Assembly (NCBI GenBank): GCA_002261195.1
Contig: MVBO01000139.1
Span: forward strand, 1 to 39,013
Direction of reading: 5' to 3'
From: Bifiguratus adelaidae
Taxonomy: Eukaryota > Mucoromycota > Endogonomycetes > Endogonales
Length of the DNA: 39,013 nt
Shown: positions 32,337 through 39,013 of the stretch, one piece after another
Numbering within the stretch: the stretch's first letter is position 1
Layout: every line of letters begins with the position of its first letter
Notes under the pieces: generated by a model
What the model was told of the DNA's origin: nothing
The model's input: the letters and a program-made list of their open reading frames with translations, nothing else
Databases searched by the model: none
Made by a program: the position numbers and the translations under genes

Positions 32337-34441
32337 ATGGCCGACGACTGGGACCAGGATTACGATCAATTGCCTCAACAGACGAGTGGATTGAGCTTGA
32401 ATCCCAACGCTTCAGAGTGGAAGCCCAACACGGGAGCAAAAGAGTTTGTTCCAAGTTGGATGGGCAGCGGAGCCGGTGTTCCTAGACCTGCTCCTCCCGC
32501 TGCGCCGTCATCCAATGGTAGGCGTACGGTGGCAAGGGTATGACTTGCGTTTATGCTAACACCAACTTGCGTTTTAGGTCCTGCAAAGGTCCTTTCTATC
32601 GGTGGTGGTAGCGGTAAGTACAGAGAGTGCGAGCATCGAGGTTGATCAGAGACTGAGAGCATGTTGCGCAGCACCAGCCAAGGCCGTGAGCATTAGCATT
32701 GGCTCGACGCCAAAGCCGCAGGAGAAACCTGCAGCCAATGGTGTGGCGGAGGTGAAGAGCGAGAGTCAAGCTGAAGCAGCTCGTCCCGAATCGCCCAAGC
32801 CTGCAAAGACAGCCTCTCCGGCTCCATCGGCGTCTAAGGAGCAAAAGAAGGCTGAAGCGAAAGCGGAGGCCAAGGCAGTGGCCGCTCAAGAGGCTGTTAA
32901 GGAATCTGTTGATGTGCAAGCCGATATAGAAAAGCTCGTAGATGATGAAGTTGTTACTGATCTATTTGGAAAGGAGCATTTGAACGTTGTCTTTATGGGA
33001 CATGTTGGTGGGTTAGCTTGCGTTCATATACGATGATGTCACCTGTATTGATGCCTGTCTATCAGATGCTGGAAAGTCGACCATGGGTGGAAACATTCTC
33101 TTCCTCACTGGCATGGTAGACAAACGTACCATGGAAAAATACGAAAAGGATGCCAAGGAAGCCGGTCGTGAGTCTTGGTACCTTTCTTGGGCTCTTGACA
33201 CCAACACCGAAGAGCGTGCCAAGGGTAAAACGGTCGAATGTGGTCGGGCATCGTTCGAAACCGAGAAGCGTCGTTACACCATCCTAGATGCTCCAGGACA
33301 CAAAAACTATGTCCCATCCATGATCACTGGTGCATCTCAAGCTGATATCGGTGTGCTTGTTATTTCTGCCCGTAAGGGTGAGTTTGAGACCGGTTTTGAA
33401 CGCGGTGGACAGACCCAGGAACACGCCGTGTTGGCCAAGACAAGTGGCGTCGGCAAACTCATTGTAGCCATCAACAAGATGGACGATGCCACGGTGAACT
33501 GGAACAAGGAACGATACGATGAGATTGTCTCCAAACTTACCCGCTTCCTCAAGGGTCTCGGCTACAATCCCAAGACCGACCTTCAGTTCATGCCTGTGTC
33601 TGGTTTCACCGGTGCCAACATCAAGGACCGGTACACGGAACTTGATTGGTACGATGGCCCAAGTTTGTTGGAGTATCTCGATAACATGCAGGCGCTTGAA
33701 CGCAAGATCAATGCTCCTTTGATGATGCCCATTACAGAGAAATACAAGGTGAGAGGGACGCTGGCTTGTCCACATAGTAATCAGGCTAACAACAATGATT
33801 TACAGGACATGGGCACCATTGTTGTTGGTAAGCTTGAATCCGGAGCCGTCAAGAAGGGACAAAACGTGATTATTATGCCAAACAAGAAGGTGTGCGAAGT
33901 GACGGCTGTATACGGTGAATCAGAAGAGGAAATCCCGGCTGGTTTATGCGGTGACAACGTTAGAATGCGGTTGCGAGGTATTGAAGAAGAAGAAGTATCG
34001 GTCGGCTTCGTATTGTGCTCTCCCAAGGCTCCTGTCAAGACCACCACGGCATTCGAATGCCAATTGGCCATCCTTGAAGCCAAAAACATCATATGCCCCG
34101 GCTACACGGCCATTCTGCATGTACACTCTGCCGTGGAGGAGATCACTATATCGGTAAGTCCTTGTAACTCTTATCTATCTCTTTGATGGCTCACGACCAC
34201 CTTTTTCCATCCACAGGCATTCCTCCACTTGATTGACAAGAAGACGGGACGCCGAACCAAGCGGCCACCCCAATTCGTCAAGCAAGGTCAAAAAGTCATT
34301 TGCCGCATCGAGACCGCCGGCCCCCTTTGCGTCGAACCTTTTGATGACCATCCCCAACTCGGTCGCTTCACCCTTCGTGATGAAGGCAAAACCATTGCTA
34401 TCGGCAAGATTACCAAGGTCTATGAAAATGAATCTGCGTAA
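32337..34441 (+). CDS. SUP35: Translation termination factor eRF3 (Sup35/GSPT)
   Basis: eRF3 is the GTPase partner of eRF1 in stop-codon recognition. Six exons (32337-32517, 32578-32613, 32672-33007, 33066-33748, 33806-34153, 34217-34441) give 602 residues. The N-terminal 40 residues carry two overlapping PAM2-like motifs, SLNPNASEWKP and GAKEFVPSW, for poly(A)-binding protein. The linker is Ala/Lys/Glu-rich, not Gln/Asn-rich, so no yeast-type prion domain is seen. The GTPase domain has GHVDAGKST (G1, split by an intron), DAPGHKNY (G3) and NKMD (G4). Domains 2 and 3 follow with TIVVGKLESG, PNKK and the terminal FTLRDEGKTIAIGKI. The eRF1-binding C-terminus is complete. Confidence 0.96.
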
Positions 34442-34480
34442 AGAGTACTAGTGCTATAGACGATGTCTCTCTGTATGTGA

Positions 34481-34504
34481 TCTCTCTCTCTCTCTCTCTC
34501 TCTT
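34481..34504 (+). repeat. (TC)n microsatellite
   Basis: About 12 TC units lie between the eRF3 stop and the YPI1 start. They are probably in the eRF3 3' UTR or the YPI1 promoter and are likely length-variable. Confidence 0.85.
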
Positions 34505-34591
34505 TCTGAAAAAGCACATTGACTTGAACAAATTGCGCCAAATCTCCTTTTTATTGGTGTTCTCTTTTTCTCTTCGCCACGATTCCGCACC

Positions 34592-35152
34592 ATGGCTGGC
34601 AATGCCACACGAGTACGGCAGTTTGGCCGACCTGCAGAGTACGCATCACGCACTATGACGATTCATCCAGAAGAAATAGGCGAAGAAGGCAATACGTCCG
34701 ATTCGCATGAGCACGGTATACTGCGCCTAACGGGTGAACGGACCCTACGACCTCGTCAGATCCAGTGGGCCGAGAACGTGGTAGACAATGAAGGCATGGG
34801 CAAAAAGAAGAGTAAAAGTAAGTGCAGGCGTTACTTGGCGGCGTGCGCTAAAACCCATCCTAGTTTGTTGTATATACCATAAATCCCATGCCATTGGCGA
34901 ATCGTCGGATGAAAGCACTTGTTCGTCCTCGGATTCAGAATCGGAGTCGGGGTCAGATAAGGACGCAGCGCGGGGAAGGGATAAAGGCAAACGGCGTCGA
35001 AAGCGGGATCCACGGCAAGTCAGTCCGAATGCCTATGAACGACAGCCCAAATATACACGTGAGTGCGGTGGTATGGGGGCGTCGGGTAGGAGACTAAGTT
35101 GTTGCTTGTAGCCAAGAACAAACCGACGGTGGCACAGCCACCCAAGGCATGA
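34592..35152 (+). CDS. YPI1: PP1 regulatory subunit Ypi1 / inhibitor-3 (PPP1R11)
   Basis: Inhibitor-3/Ypi1 binds protein phosphatase 1 and helps its assembly with Sds22. Three exons (34592-34817, 34864-35058, 35112-35152) give 153 residues. The core family motif is intact: LRPRQIQWAENVVDNEGMGKK, where RQIQW is the PP1-docking RVxF-type motif, followed after the intron by ICCIYHK and GESSDES. In relatives the Cys cluster binds metal and/or PP1. The tail is acidic/Ser-rich, then basic (KRRRKRDPRQ) and ends YTPKNKPTVAQPPKA. The stop is TGA. Confidence 0.93.
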
Positions 35153-35311
35153 GCAAGGTCAACATGGAAGATGTTCCTAGACATGGAGGATAGAAGAAAT
35201 GTTGGTCTCGCGCAAGTGTTGTTTTTAATATGTGTACATAGTAGCGTCTACAAGACGCCAAAGGGAACGCTATTATCATCCCTAAATCTATACAGCAGTG
35301 TTTTGTCATGT

Positions 35312-36844
35312 TTAGGATGGCGATGTATAGGTTTTGCTCTTGAGAAACCCGTCTTCTTCGTGCTCGTCGTCACTCACGTCGAGCATGTCTCCATGGTCAG
35401 CCAACTCCAGATTGCTCATCTCCACACGATCTCTTGATCCAGTGTGTCCGTTAAGTGGTGTGTAATCGACACCATTGACGAGCGGGAATCCATGATCCTT
35501 CAATTGATGGTTGCCAGGTCGTGTGCCTGACGTTTCCCAGAGTGATAAGAGCACATGCGCGTATAAGAAGACGAGGAAACCAATGGAAAGAATGACGTTG
35601 GCCCAGGAGGCTGGATCAATCATCTTATCATTGAGCACCATAATTTGTTCTTCTGTGGCAGACATGAACAGGAAGCCGGCCATGATGATGAGCTGAGGAA
35701 AATGATAAAGGTCAGTTTGTGGCATCCGCGCAGCCCATATGACAGAACTCACCAGGGAGGGTAGATGTTGGAAGGGGTTGATGGAGGTGGCTTCGGGCGT
35801 CCATACAAAGCATATCTCAATGATGCGGCAGACAGCACCGGCGACAAGCGTGTAACCAAAGAAGGAGTGAATAGGGCCGGAATTGGGCACATGCTGCTGG
35901 TGTCCCACCATGGCCACTCCGGTGAACAAGATGACAAGGGATGGCACAACGTTTCGCGTATTATGTCGAGAGAGAAAGATGCCCAATGCTCCACCAGCCC
36001 ACCACAAGATACCCATAGACGTGTGCTGATAGTCGCCATGATTCCATGAACTGCCCCATCGATGCTCCGTAAACGTATTGATGATGCCCCAAATCATGAT
36101 CACCCAGCTATCAAACCACTCTTGCGATTGTCCTCGCCTCTTGAGCCATCCACCACCCACACGTAGCATAATGATCATGATGATCCCATAGGCGACAAAA
36201 GAGCTGCCCATGATGAAATGCGCCAGACATTGGCCAGTCTCGTCTAGACACAGGCAGGCGCACGTTGTGAGAAGCGTCATCCTCCGACATTAGGGTATAC
36301 ATACCTCCATAACAGAATCCAACGCTCGCAATCACACCCAATACCATCTGAACGTATCCAATCACCGGTATCGCAATGCCGACAATCTTGTGAAGTGGAA
36401 CAATCCAGCGCCGTAGCCATCCATTACCCCATCGCTCCCAATGCAGTTTAAGATAGGCTCCCATGGCCACTTGCGACACGAGTGCCCAGACAACGAACCA
36501 GGCAAAATGACGATGCGCGTTATGTGGTTCATAATTGCGTCCAGAGTGAGTATGTCTGCAAGGCGTGAGAGATCGCTTGGTGTTAAATCCATGACCTACC
36601 CCAGAAAGAAGCCCGCAAGGACAACTAGGCTCCCAAAGACTTGCACAGGAACATGCCAACGGGATCGCGTCAGACCCAGAATCATCCCTACTGGAAAGAT
36701 GAGACCAAACGCCGTGGACATGCCAAGAAGGTGAAGCCATAATATGGATCCAATGGGCTCGTCCGTTACTGGAGAGGTATCCCATGTAGACAATGGAAGG
36801 TCATGTGAGTGTCCAGAGTGTTCCATGGAAGACGAATCTTCCAT
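35312..36844 (-). CDS. Ytp1-like integral membrane protein (cytochrome b561-like N-terminal domain)
   Basis: Exons on the minus strand are 36844-36600, 36555-36305, 36243-35753 and 35692-35312, giving 455 residues. The protein is polytopic. The N-terminal half (DUF2427/cyt b561-like) starts with a His/Met-rich head (HSGHSHD) and contains LWLHLLGMSTAFGLIFPVGMIL, NAHRHFAWFVVWALVSQ and VPLHKIVGIAIPVIGYVQ. Its regularly placed His residues could bind haem. The C-terminal Ytp1 domain shows SFVAYGIIMI, INTFTEHRWG, HTSMGILWWAGGALGIFLS and FVYAHVLLSLW-like segments. The tail is cytosolic and acidic (SDDEHEEDGF). No function is established for the family; it is fungal. The gene converges on YPI1 with a 159-bp gap and follows the KH gene in tandem. 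Confidence 0.87.
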
Positions 36845-36948
36845 GTCGATGTATGTGGGAGAGAGACAGAGAGAGATGGAGAGAAATTACGTGCCAATTC
36901 AACCGATCATTAAGGTATCGCGCAAGCTCATGACAAAAAACCGCACAA

Positions 36949-38045
36949 TTACTCTTCCTGGTCTCCCAACCGTCGTTCCTTTTCGGCCTCTAATTGACCA
37001 TAGAGCAGGTATAGGGCCTTTTCGTTGGCCTCCTTGGTGCCTTGAATGGTAAACATGCGTTCGCCTGTCTCATCGTGGGGAACTTTGGCGATGGAGATAC
37101 GAGAGCCAGAGATGTTTCGAATCTCTGAGATTTTGGATCCACCCCTGCCGATGATGCAGCCAACCATGTCAGCAGGGATGGAGATATTTTGAGTTTGAAT
37201 CTTGGGATCATCAGAAACGGTTGCATTTTGGTTGGTTTCTTCGCGGCGTGGGCGCAGGTTAAAGTCGCTTCCATTGCCCTACAACAGTTTAGCATACACC
37301 ATGGCACCGCTGGATGTGTCACTTACCGTTCTTTGGATGGGCAGTACGCGACGGTCGGTGTACATGGCTGCGCCTGCGCGGGCTGGGTTATACAAGACGG
37401 TTCCCGCCCCTCGTTCCCAGTCCTCGATAAGACTGAGACCAATCTCTTCGATCGCACGTCGAATGGCGTCTGGATGACCTTGCACCTCAACGACACGCTC
37501 AGTCGATTGAGGTAGCATATCCTTGGAAGCAATCATTCGCACTTCTGTGGTCTCTTGGATCCGTTTGATCTTGGCACCTTGTCGACCAATAATGGAGCCC
37601 ATGAGATTGTGGGATATAAGTAGACGGATGGCGCTCGTCGTCGCAAGATTGGTGCGTGGAAGAATGGGCGTTGAGGGAGGCGTAGTTGTTGGGTTTTCCA
37701 ACAGGTTTTGCGCTATGATGCCAAATGCCTGAAAACCCATAGTGTAAGCCTAGATCAGGTATGTTAAACCTATGCAAGCGCCACACGTACCCGAGCAATA
37801 CCGGAAAGAGTACCAGACAAGGTCAAGACACGATCATTTATGCCTTGGACAACCTTCGAGACGCCTGCCTTGACACCAGTCTGGTCCCTGAGCTCGTTAA
37901 CATTTTTACCGGCTTTGCCAATAATGACCCCGGCTTCCTTTGTCGTGACAAGAGCGCGTAGCGAAAAGTTTTGTTCGGAAATCGCAGCAAATGTGCCGTT
38001 CGTGGTAATACCGTTGGTAGTAGGCGGAGTATGGTTGTTCTCCAT
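36949..38045 (-). CDS. Triple KH-domain RNA-binding protein (Hek2/Rnc1/PCBP type)
   Basis: Exons on the minus strand are 38045-37791, 37749-37327 and 37278-36949, giving 335 residues. Proteins of this class bind C-rich or stem-loop mRNA and control stability or localisation. Each KH domain has its GxxG loop: KH1 VIIGKAGKNVNELRD, KH2 SIIGRQGAKIKRIQE and KH3 CIIGRGGSKISEIR. KH1 and KH2 are separated by a Pro/Thr-rich linker, and KH2 and KH3 by an Arg/Asn-rich one. The N-terminus MENNHTPPTTNGITTNG is disordered. Length and spacing match fungal Rnc1/PBP2-like proteins (about 330-380 residues). The target RNAs are unknown. Confidence 0.92.
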
Positions 38046-38527
38046 ATTTGAGAGTGCTGCTCGAGGAAAGTGATCGAATACCAGCTCAGTAAAACGGTAT
38101 AAACCTGTATGTGGTGGCCTAAAACAGAAACGTCAGAGTATCGATGACGGAAGTTGATGGTCGGTAGGACGGTGGAGAGATTAGCCGAAGGAAATGCGGA
38201 AGGGTTAGACGAAAGATCCGGTACAAGTACGCAGAAAGCTATGTATGCGTGATTAAACATGGACTCGAGACCCAACTGGAGCGGAGAAGTGCTCATGCAA
38301 AGAGATGGAGACAACGCTTACCAAATGCCCTCAAAGTGAGTTGAGGCGTGTAATTGGCGGCAAGGAAGGAGAAGGTACGACAAAAAGAGTGGCCAAGGGA
38401 TGTTTTCCCGGCAGTATGCTGGGGAAGAGAGAAAAAGAGTGTAAGGCGCAGCAGAGAGCAAAGCGTGCGCAGCGAATGTGGCGATGAAAAGTGGAAAGGC
38501 GCGCGCCCAAAAATTTGGAAGCTGGCT
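38046..38527. other. Intergenic region, KH gene promoter/leader
   Basis: These 482 bp lie between the KH-gene start and the end of the next minus-strand gene. On the minus strand the part around 38380-38470 is pyrimidine-rich, as expected near a transcription start or leader. No conserved coding frame, tRNA or repeat was recognised. A leader intron of the KH gene cannot be excluded. Confidence 0.5.
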
Positions 38528-39013
38528 TTATGACCAGAGGGGTACCTTAGGGTATAGAGAAGTGGGATTATGATCGCGAGGATGGCGATTGGGTGGTGCA
38601 TGCTCTAGATCACCGATCCATTCCCAGGCACGGTGCATTTCACCTTGTATTTCTACCATGCTGGCTCGGACATTCGTATTGCGCTCGACGATGGTAGAAA
38701 CTTTTTGCCAGAGTTCTAGACGCTGTTTTGGGTTGATGTCAGGAGATATATGTGCGTCGCGTAGGTGAGTGGATGCCATGTATCGTTCGTAGCCGATAGG
38801 ATCAATGAATTTGTGGTTGTAGGATTGTTTTTGAAGTCGCTCGAATACTAGTTTTGCCAACTGACGAGCTCGTTTCTTGTCACGATTGTATTGATTATAG
38901 AGGGATCGAAGGTATACGATGCCCCCCAGAACGGCGGTAAAGAAAAAGATGTCAAATAAGTGTCGCCAAATCCAGGAGATTGCATTGAGTCTGATCTTGC
39001 AGAGGACGTCGAG
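38528..39013 (-). CDS. Heh/Src1/Man1 inner nuclear membrane protein, C-terminal part
   Basis: The frame is open to the window edge, so only the last 161 residues are present. A hydrophobic segment (FDIFFFTAVLGGIVYL) is followed by a basic stretch (DKKRAR) and the MSC (Man1-Src1 C-terminal) winged-helix domain. MSC hallmarks are THLRDAHI, KQRLELWQKVSTIVERN, TNVRASMVEIQGE and HRAWEWIGDLEH. Such LEM-family proteins anchor chromatin at the nuclear envelope and recruit ESCRT-III (Chm7) for nuclear pore quality control. The N-terminal LEM/HeH domain and first membrane segment lie beyond the window. Confidence 0.88.
   Translation of the reverse strand, partial: LDVLCKIRLNAISWIWRHLFDIFFFTAVLGGIVYLRSLYNQYNRDKKRARQLAKLVFERLQKQSYNHKFIDPIGYERYMASTHLRDAHISPDINPKQRLELWQKVSTIVERNTNVRASMVEIQGEMHRAWEWIGDLEHAPPNRHPRDHNPTSLYPKVPLWS

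Noticed and set aside
36111-36785. 224-codon minus-strand frame through the Ytp1-like gene
   Set aside because: It mixes true exon 2 codons with intron and out-of-frame sequence; spliced exons explain the conserved parts.
1-39013. Transposons, LTR elements, virus-like genes, CRISPR arrays, tRNA or rRNA genes
   Set aside because: No terminal repeats, integrase, reverse transcriptase or capsid-like motifs, repeat-spacer arrays or cloverleaf sequences were recognised by eye; a small tRNA could have been missed.

Overview
The window is a compact, intron-rich piece of a fungal nuclear genome. Nineteen protein-coding genes (seventeen complete by my models, two cut by the window edges, one of the complete ones unrecognised) sit on both strands. 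About 83 short GT-AG introns, mostly 45-65 nt, could be placed by reading frame and family conservation. A Ytp1-type membrane protein (a fungal family), the Mediator, Cdt1 and Mdm38-like genes and the small introns point to a fungus, probably Dikarya and perhaps a basidiomycete. This assignment is inference. No tRNA, rRNA, CRISPR, transposon or virus-like element was recognised.

Layout. 1-2.8 kb: a partial type-B carboxylesterase/lipase, then a decayed zone with a relic of a second esterase and a scrap of the neighbouring CC2D1 gene, i.e. the remains of a tandem duplication. 2.9-8.3 kb: a CC2D1/Lgd-like gene carrying a UBA domain (-) and a Cockayne-syndrome-A (CSA/ERCC8) WD40 gene (+) share a 47-bp divergent spacer; an unexplained open frame lies between CSA and the next gene. 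8.3-18.2 kb: Mediator subunit MED12 (+, 16 exons), actin-related protein Arp1 (-) and replication licensing factor Cdt1 (+). 18.4-22.7 kb: KDEL receptor (+), a short LETM1/Mdm38-like mitochondrial protein (-) and an animal/bacterial-type mitochondrial glutamate dehydrogenase (+). 22.8-29.8 kb: an intronless kelch-BTB protein (-), an unrecognised basic protein with a PP1-docking-like motif (+), cytochrome c oxidase subunit VIb (-), a PHO13/phosphoglycolate phosphatase (+) and ESCRT-II subunit Vps36 with four zinc fingers (-). 29.8-39 kb: the mitochondrial m-AAA protease Afg3 (+), translation termination factor eRF3 (+), PP1 inhibitor Ypi1 (+), a Ytp1-like membrane protein (-), a triple-KH RNA-binding protein (-) and the C-terminus of an inner nuclear membrane Heh/Src1/Man1 protein (-).

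The genes are mostly conserved housekeeping genes rather than a pathway cluster. Recurring themes are mitochondrial function (LETM1-like, GDH, COX12, Afg3), endosomal/ER trafficking (CC2D1, Vps36, KDEL receptor, Arp1), replication and repair (CSA, Cdt1) and PP1 regulation (Ypi1, possibly the basic protein). Five or more divergent pairs share very short promoters, down to 39 bp. I did not find a convincing new multi-gene system. The strongest leads are domain architectures (UBA on CC2D1, four fingers in Vps36, GLUD-type GDH, a degenerate PIP degron in Cdt1), the esterase/CC2D1 duplication scar and an open frame upstream of MED12.
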